NCBI GenBank assembly: GCA_964367905.1
Contig: CAYIZP010000002.1
Span: 62,001-126,000, forward strand
Direction: 5' to 3'
Length of the DNA: 64,000 bases
Origin: CAUPWF01 sp964367905
Lineage (GTDB): Bacteria; Bacillota; Clostridia; Lachnospirales; Lachnospiraceae
The position numbers and the translations under genes are program-made. Shown piece after piece: positions 1 through 7,923 of the stretch (position 1 is the stretch's first letter; every line of letters starts with the position of its first letter). The notes under the pieces were generated by a model. That model ran no database searches. It had not been told where the DNA came from and was given only the letters and a program-made list of their open reading frames with translations.

Positions 1-219
1 GATAAATCAAGTACAGAGAAGAAGTATTTTGTACGGATTCAAGGAAAACCAGAGGAATTAAAGGCTCATTTAGAGTCTGTCTTTGGTCAGATTAATGTAG
101 TAGAGTTAGAAGATGTTACTGGTGAATTTGGATTTATTACAGAAGAACTTTCAGAAGGTAAGTATGAAACTTGTGCGAAGCAATTCCCAGCTATTATCAA
201 GATGATTCGTGTGGCTTAG
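1..219 (+). CDS. hom: Homoserine dehydrogenase, C-terminal end (partial)
   Basis: The frame is open from the first base and stops at 217-219, giving 72 residues that look like a C-terminal ACT-type regulatory domain: a beta-alpha-beta pattern with YFVRIQGKPEEL, a central GEFGFITEEL and a final IIKMIRVA. This ending, directly before an ApgM-family gene, is what clostridial homoserine dehydrogenases with a threonine-sensing ACT domain look like, so the protein would reduce aspartate semialdehyde to homoserine. The catalytic part lies upstream of the window and cannot be checked. Another ACT-ended amino-acid enzyme is possible. The stop codon overlaps the ribosome site of the next gene, which suggests one operon. 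Confidence 0.6.
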   Translation, partial: DKSSTEKKYFVRIQGKPEELKAHLESVFGQINVVELEDVTGEFGFITEELSEGKYETCAKQFPAIIKMIRVA

Positions 220-229
220 GAGATAGATG

Positions 230-1429
230 ATGAAATATGTAATCGTACTTGGAGATGGGATGGCCGATGAGCCAATCGAGAAGTTAAATGGAAGAACACC
301 GCTTGAGGTGGCAAAAACTCCTACCATGGATGAAATGGCTAGGGTGGCAGAAATTGGTTTGGTGCATACTGTGGCAGAAGGAATAAGTCCTGGTAGTGAT
401 ATTGCGAATCTGTCTGTATTGGGATATGATACCACGAAATGTTATACGGGGCGCTCTCCGCTAGAAGCATTGAGTATTGGTGTGGATATGAAAGAAAGCG
501 ATGTATCATTACGTTGTAATTTGGTTACACTTTCAGAAGAGGAAGCAAATTATGAAGACAAGACCATTATCGACCATAGTGCTTCTGAAATATCAACAGA
601 GGAGGCAGCGATCTTAGTAGAGGCTCTGCAAGAGATGTTAGAGGATTCCTTCAAACTATATGTGGGAACTAGTTATCGACATCTGCTTGTGTGGGATCAA
701 GGAGAAGTGTTATCATTTACGGCTCCTCATGATATCTTGGAACAGAAAATAGGAGGATATCTTCCTAGCGAGCAGGTATTTCTGGATATAATGAAGAAGA
801 GTTATGAGATTCTTGCCAATCATCCAATCAATATTGAACGAAAGAAAAAGGGGTTGAATCCAGCCAACAGTGCATGGTTTTGGGGCGCAGGAACAAAACC
901 GAGCTTAGAAGATTTTAAAGAAAAATATGGAAAACAGGCTGCAATGATTTCGGCAGTGGATTTATTGAAGGGAATCGCAGTCGGTGCCAATATGCATAAT
1001 ATTGAAGTAGAAGGCGCCAATGGTGGACTTCACACCAATTATATAGGAAAAGCAAAGGCCGCAGTCGATGCACTTGTGGAAGATGGGTTTGATATGGTGT
1101 ATATCCATGTGGAAGCGCCAGACGAGATGGGACATCAAGGTGAACTAGATGATAAAATTCAAGCAATCGAGTGGTTAGACGAGAAAGTTATTCGTGTAGT
1201 TAAGGATGGGCTAGACTCGAAGGGAGTTCCTTACAGAATGCTAGTACTACCAGACCACCCGACACCGGTTGCAATTCGAACACATACAAACAAGCCGGTT
1301 CCATATATGTTGTATGAGAGTCAATGTAGAGAAGACTTAGGAGAACAAACATATAGTGAGCAATTTGCAGAGAATACAGGAAAGGTATTCGATAGCGGTT
1401 GCGACCTAATGACCACATTCTTAAACTAA
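230..1429 (+). CDS. apgM: ApgM-family phosphoglycerate mutase, possible homoserine kinase
   Basis: This 399-residue protein belongs to the archaeal-type, cofactor-independent phosphoglycerate mutase family of the alkaline phosphatase superfamily. The metal-binding start VLGDGMAD, the catalytic serine region SPGSDIANLSVLGYD (about residues 53-67), and the late metal-site motif PDHPTPVAIRTHT are all present. The annotated reaction would be interconversion of 2- and 3-phosphoglycerate. However, it follows homoserine dehydrogenase by only 10 bases, and members of this family in such a position have been reported to act as an alternative homoserine kinase. I think threonine synthesis is the likelier role. 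Two ATGs overlap at 227 and 230; AGGAG at 218-222 is 7 bases from the second, which I chose. Confidence 0.93.
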   Translation: MKYVIVLGDGMADEPIEKLNGRTPLEVAKTPTMDEMARVAEIGLVHTVAEGISPGSDIANLSVLGYDTTKCYTGRSPLEALSIGVDMKESDVSLRCNLVTLSEEEANYEDKTIIDHSASEISTEEAAILVEALQEMLEDSFKLYVGTSYRHLLVWDQGEVLSFTAPHDILEQKIGGYLPSEQVFLDIMKKSYEILANHPINIERKKKGLNPANSAWFWGAGTKPSLEDFKEKYGKQAAMISAVDLLKGIAVGANMHNIEVEGANGGLHTNYIGKAKAAVDALVEDGFDMVYIHVEAPDEMGHQGELDDKIQAIEWLDEKVIRVVKDGLDSKGVPYRMLVLPDHPTPVAIRTHTNKPVPYMLYESQCREDLGEQTYSEQFAENTGKVFDSGCDLMTTFLN

Positions 1430-1433
1430 AATC

Positions 1434-1494
1434 AAGGGAAGGGGACGGGGGAAGGGTGAATCTTTGATTCATATCTCCCCCGTCCCCTGAACCT
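1434..1494. repeat. GGGGACGGGGG inverted repeat, copy 1
   Basis: Left arm GGGGACGGGGG at 1441-1451 pairs perfectly with CCCCCGTCCCC at 1477-1487. The loop holds a second small hairpin, TGAATC/GATTCA, and the outer flanks GGGAAG and CTTCCC can extend the stem past a short bulge. Relatives lie at 50558-50604 and 63854-63891. It has no T-run, so it is not a standard intrinsic terminator. It sits just past a stop codon like the other copies, which fits a REP-like dispersed element. Confidence 0.75.
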
Positions 1495-1524
1495 TCCCCA
1501 GCAGACGACTGAAAGGAGTTTGAC

Positions 1525-3021
1525 ATGATCAATGAAATCGATTTGACGAAGAAGTTATCTAAGGAAAATTATAGTATGTTGATGGACAAGTTGGAAGTGC
1601 AACTTGGAGCATTGCAGAGAAGATGTATCGACTTGAAGATTCCAGTAGTTATTTTATTTGAGGGATTGGATGTATCAGGAAAGGGAGTGCAGATTAGTAA
1701 ATTAGTGCATTCCATGGATCCGAGATGGTTTCAAGTGTATCCGATGAAACAGGAAGCAGAAGCTGAGGCAATGAGACCGTTTTTATGGAGGTACTGGAAT
1801 AAGCTTCCGAAAGATGGAGAAATTTCTATCTTCGATTATAGCTGGTATCACGCAGTGACCTCAGAGGTATTTCGGAAGAAAGAGATGGAGCATGACCCTA
1901 AGGTACTTCGTCAAGAAATTAATGAGTTTGAGCGTCAGATTGTAGATGGCGGAACTTGCTTAATCAAGTTGTATTTATTGATTGAGCATGACGAACAGTA
2001 TGCAAGAATGAGAGCATTGGGTGAGAGCAAGTCCACTTCTTGGAGGGTGACACCAGAGGAGATGCGTCGAAACGAAGAGTATGATGCATATACGAGGCTA
2101 GTGGATGAAGTTCTAACAGAGACAGATACAGAGTTTGCACGATGGAATCCAATTGCTGCTACAGATAGAAGATATGCGACAGTTAAGATTTATCAGACAA
2201 TCATTCGGGCAATCGAAAAGCAAATTGATGAGGTCTTAAAAAAAGCTGACCAAGCCGAGAAGAAGAAAAAAATAGATACTACTAAAATTGGTGAAAGTAT
2301 TCTAGCAACGGTAGATTTGACTAAGAAACTAGAAGAGGAAGAGTATCGAAAAAAACTAAATAAATTACAGAAGAAGATTCAGAAGCTACATGGACAATTG
2401 TATCGCAGACGGATTCCAGTAATTATTGGATTCGAGGGTTGGGATGCAGGAGGAAAAGGTGGCGCAATTCGAAGGTTGACACAGAAGATGGATCCACGAG
2501 GGTATGCAGTGCATCCAGTGGCAGCACCGACAGATATTGAGAAGGTACACCACTATCTCTGGAGATTCTGGACAAAGGTTCCAAAGAATGGGCATGTAGC
2601 AGTCTTTGACCGTACTTGGTATGGGCGAGTGTTAGTAGAACGTATTGAAGGATTTTGTACAAGAAAAGAGTGGAAACGTGCATACCGAGAAATCAATGAG
2701 ATGGAAGCTAGCTTTGTAGAAGAGGGAGCAATCGTATTGAAGTTCTGGTTGCATGTTGACAAGGATGAACAAGAACGACGTTTTATCGAGAGACAGACTA
2801 CTCCAGAAAAACAGTGGAAGATTACAGATGAAGACTGGAGAAATCGTGAGAAATGGGATGAGTATGAAGTGGCTGTCAATGAGATGATAGAAAAGACATC
2901 TACTCCACATGCACCATGGGTGATTGTGGAAGGTAACAATAAATATTACGCGAGAATCAAAGTGTTGGAGACAGTAATCAACGCGATCGAGAAGCGTCTA
3001 GAGTCAGAGGATAAGAAGTGA
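1525..3021 (+). CDS. Polyphosphate:AMP phosphotransferase-like PPK2, two-domain
   Basis: The 498-residue protein consists of two polyphosphate kinase 2 domains in tandem, about residues 20-230 and 275-490. The second has the canonical P-loop GFEGWDAGGKGG (about 303-313) and FDRTWYGRVLVER; the first has a changed loop, FEGLDVSGKGVQ (about 43-54), and FDYSWYHAV in place of the RTWYGR motif. In the two-domain PPK2 class the C-terminal half carries catalysis, transferring phosphate from polyphosphate to AMP, and the N-terminal half is degenerate; this sequence fits. AAAGGAG lies 8 bases before the ATG. The stop overlaps the start of holA by 4 bases, so the two are translationally coupled. Confidence 0.9.
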   Translation: MINEIDLTKKLSKENYSMLMDKLEVQLGALQRRCIDLKIPVVILFEGLDVSGKGVQISKLVHSMDPRWFQVYPMKQEAEAEAMRPFLWRYWNKLPKDGEISIFDYSWYHAVTSEVFRKKEMEHDPKVLRQEINEFERQIVDGGTCLIKLYLLIEHDEQYARMRALGESKSTSWRVTPEEMRRNEEYDAYTRLVDEVLTETDTEFARWNPIAATDRRYATVKIYQTIIRAIEKQIDEVLKKADQAEKKKKIDTTKIGESILATVDLTKKLEEEEYRKKLNKLQKKIQKLHGQLYRRRIPVIIGFEGWDAGGKGGAIRRLTQKMDPRGYAVHPVAAPTDIEKVHHYLWRFWTKVPKNGHVAVFDRTWYGRVLVERIEGFCTRKEWKRAYREINEMEASFVEEGAIVLKFWLHVDKDEQERRFIERQTTPEKQWKITDEDWRNREKWDEYEVAVNEMIEKTSTPHAPWVIVEGNNKYYARIKVLETVINAIEKRLESEDKK

Positions 3022-3998
3022 AGAGCTTAAATGAAGATATAAAATCAGGTCAGTTCAAATCCATCTATCTTTTATACGGGGAAGAGAGATATCTGAAGAG
3101 ACAGTATAAGCAAAGAATGGTAAAAGCAATGTCTCCAGATGAGGACGATTTTAATTATTCTTATTTTGAGGGCAAGGGAAGTGTGGTTTCAGAAATCATT
3201 GGTGTTTCTGAAACTCTTCCCTTTTTTTCGGATTACCGACTTATCGTAATTGAAGACAGTGGTTTTTTTAAGAATGTATCAGGAGATTTTGCGGACTATT
3301 TGAAGAACTTACCTGAAACTACAAGGATTTTATTTGTTGAAAGTGAAATAGACAAGAGAAATAAACTATATAAAATGGTTAAAGACAAGGGGAGAATTGT
3401 TGAATTTGGAATTCAGAGTGAAGCAGACTTGATTCGTTGGATTGGAAATATGTTTCAAAAAAATGAGAAGTCTATCGACAACCGAACGGCAAAACACCTG
3501 ATTGAACAAGTTGGAACAGACATGGAACGGTTATCCTCTGAAATTGAAAAATTAACTTGCTATGCATGGGATAATCAGAACATCACGACATCGGATATAG
3601 ATCAACTATGTGCACCCCAGATCCAGAATCAGATTTTTCAAATGGTGGATGCAGTGGCGGAAAAGAAACAAAAGAGGGCATTGGAGTTCTACTATGATTT
3701 AATTGCATTAAAGGAGCCACCTCTTAAGATATTAGCATTATTAGCACGACAGTTTCGCATCATGCTAGAAGTGAAATCGGTAGAGGGGCAAGGCTATGGG
3801 AATCAAGAGATTGCTACAAAAGTTGGTATTTCGCCATATTTCATGAAAAAATATTTACAACAGACTAGGAGTTTTTCTTATCAGCAGTTACGAGAAATCT
3901 TAGAGGAGGTTGTAATAATGGAGCATGCTATCAAATCAGGGTATTTGAATGAAAAGCTAGGAGTAGAACTTTTTATTGTAAAATACAGCATGGCATGA
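3018..3998 (+). CDS. holA: DNA polymerase III delta subunit
   Basis: The 326-residue protein matches the HolA family in length and pattern: an early IYLLYGEERYLKRQYKQ segment, the central DLIRWI and LIEQVGTDMERLSSEIEKL segments, and a C-terminal helical part with REILEEVVIMEHAIKSG before the end. Delta opens the sliding clamp within the clamp-loader complex during replication. The start is GTG at 3018, overlapping the stop of the PPK2 gene, with GAGG 7 bases upstream at 3007-3010. lepA begins 37 bases after its stop. Assignment is firm although the family lacks a single short diagnostic motif. Confidence 0.92.
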   Translation: MKSLNEDIKSGQFKSIYLLYGEERYLKRQYKQRMVKAMSPDEDDFNYSYFEGKGSVVSEIIGVSETLPFFSDYRLIVIEDSGFFKNVSGDFADYLKNLPETTRILFVESEIDKRNKLYKMVKDKGRIVEFGIQSEADLIRWIGNMFQKNEKSIDNRTAKHLIEQVGTDMERLSSEIEKLTCYAWDNQNITTSDIDQLCAPQIQNQIFQMVDAVAEKKQKRALEFYYDLIALKEPPLKILALLARQFRIMLEVKSVEGQGYGNQEIATKVGISPYFMKKYLQQTRSFSYQQLREILEEVVIMEHAIKSGYLNEKLGVELFIVKYSMA

Positions 3999-4035
3999 TA
4001 AAATAGTATGCAATGTAGAAGTGGAGGAAGTTAGA

Positions 4036-5847
4036 ATGTCAAGGATGGATCAGAGTAAAATTCGTAATTTCTGTATCATAGCACATATCGACCATGGAAA
4101 GTCAACACTTGCCGATCGAATGATTGAAATGACAGGACTATTGACAAGTAGAGAGATGCAGTCGCAGGTGCTCGATAATATGGAATTGGAGCGGGAGAGA
4201 GGAATTACGATTAAGGCTCAAACAGTGCGTACCGTTTATCAAGCAAAAGATGGAAATGAGTATATATTTAATTTGATTGATACACCAGGACATGTGGACT
4301 TTAATTATGAAGTGTCAAGAAGCCTTGCAGCATGTGATGGAGCAATCTTAGTTGTAGATGCAGCTCAAGGAGTAGAGGCGCAGACTTTGGCGAATGTATA
4401 TCTAGCGTTGGATCATGATTTGGACGTTGTACCAGTCATCAATAAGGTTGATTTGCCAAGTGCCGAGCCAGAGCGTGTGATAGAGGAAATAGAAGATATT
4501 ATAGGAATAGAAGCGCAAGATGCGCCTAAAATTTCAGCAAAAACAGGTTTAAATATCGAGGCGGTATTGGAACAAATCGTAGAGAAGATACCAGCTCCAG
4601 ATGGGTCGGAAGATGCACCACTGAAAGCACTCATTTTCGACTCTTTGTATGATTCGTACAAGGGGGTTATTGTCTTTTGTCGAATCAAAGAGGGAAGTGT
4701 AAAAAGAGGGACTCCAATCAAGATGATGGCAACAGGTGCCACAGCAGAAGTGGTTGAGGTTGGATATTTTGGAGCGGGACAGTTTATTCCGTGCGACGAA
4801 TTGAGTGCGGGGATGGTAGGATATATCACTGCAAGTTTAAAAAATGTGAAGGATACACGAGTAGGGGATACGGTTACCAATGCTCTTACCCCTTGTGATG
4901 AAGCATTGCCAGGATATAAGAAAGTCAATCCAATGGTATATTGTGGGATGTATCCAGCGGATGGAGCGAAGTATCAGGATTTGAGAGAGGCATTAGAAAA
5001 GCTTCAACTCAATGATGCTGCCCTCCAGTTTGAGCCAGAGACCTCGATTGCACTAGGATTTGGATTCCGCTGTGGATTCCTTGGGTTACTACATTTGGAA
5101 ATTATACAAGAGAGACTAGAACGGGAATACAATCTAGATATTGTGACGACAGCACCAGGTGTTATCTATAAAGTATATAAGACAAATGGTGAAATGTTAG
5201 AATTGACCAATCCATCCAACCTGCCAGAGCCTACAGAGATTGATCGTATGGAAGAGCCTATGGTAAAAGCAGAGATTATGGTGACTTCAGAGTTTATCGG
5301 TGCAATCATGGATTTGTGCCAAGAGCGACGCGGTGAATATCAAGGAATGGAATATATCGAAGAAACAAGGGCGGTGATTCATTATCAATTGCCACTCAAT
5401 GAGATTATCTATGACTTCTTTGATGCACTAAAATCTAGGTCGAGAGGATATGCTTCTTTTGATTATGAGATATCTAGATATCAAGAATCAAAACTTGTGA
5501 AGCTAGATATTTTGATCAATAAAGAAGAAGTGGATGCACTATCATTTATTGTACATGATTCAACTGCTTACGAGCGTGGAAGAAAAATGTGCGAGAAGCT
5601 AAAAGAAGAGATACCGAGACAGTTATTTGAGGTGCCGATTCAGGCAGCGGTTGGAAGTAAGGTAATTGCCCGTGAGACAGTAAAGGCGATGAGAAAAGAC
5701 GTACTTGCCAAATGTTATGGTGGTGATATCTCAAGAAAGAGAAAGTTACTAGAAAAACAAAAAGAAGGAAAGAAGAGAATGCGTCAAGTTGGGAATGTAG
5801 AGATTCCACAAAAAGCATTCATGAGTGTGTTGAAATTAGATGAATAA
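4036..5847 (+). CDS. lepA: Elongation factor 4, back-translocating GTPase LepA
   Basis: The 603-residue translational GTPase carries the G1 motif AHIDHGKST (residues 16-24), G3 DTPGH and G4 NKVD. The family-specific C-terminal domain ends in KRKLLEKQKEGKKRMRQVGNVEIPQKAF. LepA binds ribosomes and acts on stalled or mistranslocated complexes, and it affects 30S assembly. A GTG further upstream at 4021 is in frame, but GGAGG at 4022-4026 sits 9 bases before ATG 4036, which decides the start. The last 8 bases overlap the start of hemW, the usual partner downstream in Firmicutes. Confidence 0.97.
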   Translation: MSRMDQSKIRNFCIIAHIDHGKSTLADRMIEMTGLLTSREMQSQVLDNMELERERGITIKAQTVRTVYQAKDGNEYIFNLIDTPGHVDFNYEVSRSLAACDGAILVVDAAQGVEAQTLANVYLALDHDLDVVPVINKVDLPSAEPERVIEEIEDIIGIEAQDAPKISAKTGLNIEAVLEQIVEKIPAPDGSEDAPLKALIFDSLYDSYKGVIVFCRIKEGSVKRGTPIKMMATGATAEVVEVGYFGAGQFIPCDELSAGMVGYITASLKNVKDTRVGDTVTNALTPCDEALPGYKKVNPMVYCGMYPADGAKYQDLREALEKLQLNDAALQFEPETSIALGFGFRCGFLGLLHLEIIQERLEREYNLDIVTTAPGVIYKVYKTNGEMLELTNPSNLPEPTEIDRMEEPMVKAEIMVTSEFIGAIMDLCQERRGEYQGMEYIEETRAVIHYQLPLNEIIYDFFDALKSRSRGYASFDYEISRYQESKLVKLDILINKEEVDALSFIVHDSTAYERGRKMCEKLKEEIPRQLFEVPIQAAVGSKVIARETVKAMRKDVLAKCYGGDISRKRKLLEKQKEGKKRMRQVGNVEIPQKAFMSVLKLDE

Positions 5848-6961
5848 ATTACAGTTATATGTGCATCTACCATTTTGTAAACAGAAATGCAATTATTGTG
5901 ATTTCTTATCTTTTCAGTGTTCGAAGGAAAGAAGAACAGAATATCTCTCTGCCTTAAAAAGGGAGTTGGACGGATATCAGGAGATGAAACAATCACATAT
6001 GCTTACTAGCATCTTTATAGGCGGAGGGACTCCCTCCGTCCTTTCTGTATGTGAAATTAAGCAAGTGTTCTCGTGGATTAAGCAAGGGTTTGTGATAGAA
6101 GAGGGCGCGGAAATTACAATAGAAGTGAATCCGGGAACCGTAGATCGACAGAAGTTAGAGGGATATAGATCCCTTGGAGTGAATCGAATCAGCCTTGGTC
6201 TGCAATCGGCTAATGATAGTGAATTAAAGACATTGGGGAGGATTCATACCTATGAGGAGTTCCTAGAAACCTATGTACTAGCACGTGAGGTGGGATTTGA
6301 CAATATCAATATCGACCTGATGTCATCCATTCCACATCAGACCCTAGAGAGTTGGGAGGAGACATTGGATAAAATCATCCAGTTGCAGCCAGAACATATC
6401 TCGGCTTATAGTCTCATTATCGAAGAAGGGACTCCGTTTTACCAGAAGTATGATGAAGTAGAAGCGTTCTTACCAGATGAGGAAGAAGAAAGAATTATCT
6501 ATTATCGAACAAAAGAAAAATTAATGAGCGCAGGATATTATCGCTATGAAACCTCCAATTACGCGAAGGAAGGCAAGGAGTGTCGACATAATATTGGATA
6601 TTGGGAGCGGCGAGATTACTTAGGTATTGGTCTAGGAGCAGCGTCTTTGTTGGACAATGTGAGAGTCACAAATGTGAAAGATTTCGATTCTTATATTCAA
6701 AATCCGAATTACGGGAGAGAACGGGAAGAACTCTCTGTCAAAAGTCAGATGGAAGAATTTGTTTTTCTAGGATTGCGCAAGATGCAAGGGGTTGATAGAA
6801 GGGAGTTCCTACGGTGTTTTCAGACTTCGATTGAGGAGGAATTTCAAGAGCAGATTCAAGAGATGGTGCAGAAGAACTTGCTTGTTTGGGAGGAGGATTA
6901 TCTTAGATTAACGGAGCGTGGGATTGATGTCAGTAATTATGTAATGTCAGCATTCTTATAA
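5840..6961 (+). CDS. hemW: Radical SAM HemW-type heme chaperone (HemN-like)
   Basis: This is a 373-residue radical SAM protein with its iron-sulfur triad at C13, C17 and C20 (CKQKCNYC). It then has the SAM-binding FIGGGTPS segment and GLQSANDSELKTLGRIHT, which are shared by HemN and HemW. It is shorter than true HemN and lies just after lepA, both of which point to HemW, a heme-handling protein rather than a coproporphyrinogen oxidase. The ATG overlaps the end of lepA by 8 bases, so translation is probably coupled. In many clostridia hrcA-grpE-dnaK follow; here the purine genes follow instead. Confidence 0.93.
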   Translation: MNKLQLYVHLPFCKQKCNYCDFLSFQCSKERRTEYLSALKRELDGYQEMKQSHMLTSIFIGGGTPSVLSVCEIKQVFSWIKQGFVIEEGAEITIEVNPGTVDRQKLEGYRSLGVNRISLGLQSANDSELKTLGRIHTYEEFLETYVLAREVGFDNINIDLMSSIPHQTLESWEETLDKIIQLQPEHISAYSLIIEEGTPFYQKYDEVEAFLPDEEEERIIYYRTKEKLMSAGYYRYETSNYAKEGKECRHNIGYWERRDYLGIGLGAASLLDNVRVTNVKDFDSYIQNPNYGREREELSVKSQMEEFVFLGLRKMQGVDRREFLRCFQTSIEEEFQEQIQEMVQKNLLVWEEDYLRLTERGIDVSNYVMSAFL

Positions 6962-7043
6962 ATAAAGAGCTACATATAAGTATAACTAATCAATCACCTA
7001 AGAATTATTAATGATATGAGCTGTGTCACTTCTATGCGAAAAC

Positions 7044-7072
7044 TTGCTTTTATATACGTCATGTATTATACT
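7044..7072 (+). promoter_or_regulatory. Sigma-A promoter for purC
   Basis: TTGCTT at 7044-7049 and TATACT at 7067-7072 are separated by exactly 17 bases. They lie in the 174-base gap between hemW and purC and would start a transcript near 7079. I see no purine riboswitch signature in the leader. Confidence 0.5.
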
Positions 7073-7085
7073 TTTTAGGAAGATA

Positions 7086-7106
7086 GTGTGAAAATAGAAT
7101 TCTATT
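7086..7106. repeat. Degenerate GTGTGAAAAT palindromic repeat before purC
   Basis: The stretch starts GTGTGAAAATAGAATT, the same beginning as the perfect hairpin found after purC at 7854-7876, and contains the palindrome AATAGAATTCTATT at 7093-7106. Two related palindromes therefore flank purC. Confidence 0.5.
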
Positions 7107-7135
7107 AAAAAATTCAAAAAGGATAGGTGTAGAAA

Positions 7136-7846
7136 ATGCAAAAATTAGAACAAATGTATGAAGGAAAAGCAAAGAAAGTATTTAAGACAGAAGATCCAAG
7201 TTTGGTAATTGTTGATTATAAAGATGATGCGACAGCATTCAATGGCGAAAAAAAAGGTACAATTGTTGGTAAGGGTGTAGTGAACAATCGTATGACAAAC
7301 CATGTATTCCAACTGTTAGAAAAGGCTGGAGTACCGACTCACTTTGTAGAAGAGTTGAGCGATAGAGAAACACTTGTGAAAAAAGTTGAGATTGTACCAT
7401 TGGAAGTAATCGTAAGAAATGTAGCAGCTGGGAGTTTCTCTAAGAGAATGGGAGTAGAAGAAGGGAAAGAACTATTGTGCCCAATCCTTGAATTCAGCTA
7501 CAAAGATGATGATTTGGGAGATCCATTCATCAACGATGATTATGCACTTGCACTTGGATTAGCTACACAAGATGAAATCGATAAAATTAAGGCATACACA
7601 AGAAAAGTAAACGAAGTGATGATGGCATACTTCTTACAGATGGATATGAAGTTAATTGACTTCAAAATCGAGTTTGGTAAAGACGTAGATGGAAACATCA
7701 TCTTAGCAGATGAGGTTTCACCTGATACATGTAGACTTTGGGATGTACATACCAACGAAAAGTTGGATAAAGACCGTTTCAGACGTGATTTAGGTAATGT
7801 AGAAGATGCATACAAAGAAGTATTTAGTAGATTAGGAATCCAATAA
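7136..7846 (+). CDS. purC: SAICAR synthetase (phosphoribosylaminoimidazole-succinocarboxamide synthase)
   Basis: The 236-residue protein is a standard-length bacterial PurC. Visible signatures are the N-terminal MYEGKAKKVF, the phosphate-binding EVIVRNVAAGSFSKRMG, and DEVSPDTCRLWD. It joins CAIR and aspartate using ATP in IMP synthesis. The ribosome site is AAAGGA, about 8 bases upstream. The gene is followed by purF and purB, making a short purine cluster, although the gap before purF contains a palindrome. Codon use is more biased than in its neighbours, suggesting high expression. Confidence 0.97.
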   Translation: MQKLEQMYEGKAKKVFKTEDPSLVIVDYKDDATAFNGEKKGTIVGKGVVNNRMTNHVFQLLEKAGVPTHFVEELSDRETLVKKVEIVPLEVIVRNVAAGSFSKRMGVEEGKELLCPILEFSYKDDDLGDPFINDDYALALGLATQDEIDKIKAYTRKVNEVMMAYFLQMDMKLIDFKIEFGKDVDGNIILADEVSPDTCRLWDVHTNEKLDKDRFRRDLGNVEDAYKEVFSRLGIQ

Positions 7847-7853
7847 GGAGACA

Positions 7854-7876
7854 GTGTGAAAATGGAATTTTCACAC
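7854..7876. repeat. Perfect palindrome GTGTGAAAAT-GGA-ATTTTCACAC
   Basis: Ten-base arms at 7854-7863 and 7867-7876 pair perfectly around a GGA loop, 7 bases after the purC stop. No T-run follows, so it does not look like a terminator. A degenerate relative precedes purC. Confidence 0.75.
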
Positions 7877-7923
7877 GGCAATTTGTACCTTTTGGTCCAA
7901 AGTTGCCAGATTTTGAGAAAGAG

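Noticed and set aside
4413..4928. A 171-codon open frame on the minus strand inside lepA
   Set aside because: It is fully antisense to a conserved gene, has no ribosome site and is low in complexity; it mirrors lepA codon structure.
6962..7135. Purine riboswitch before purC
   Set aside because: I do not see the conserved loop sequences or the three-way junction of the purine aptamer; only a promoter and a palindrome are visible.
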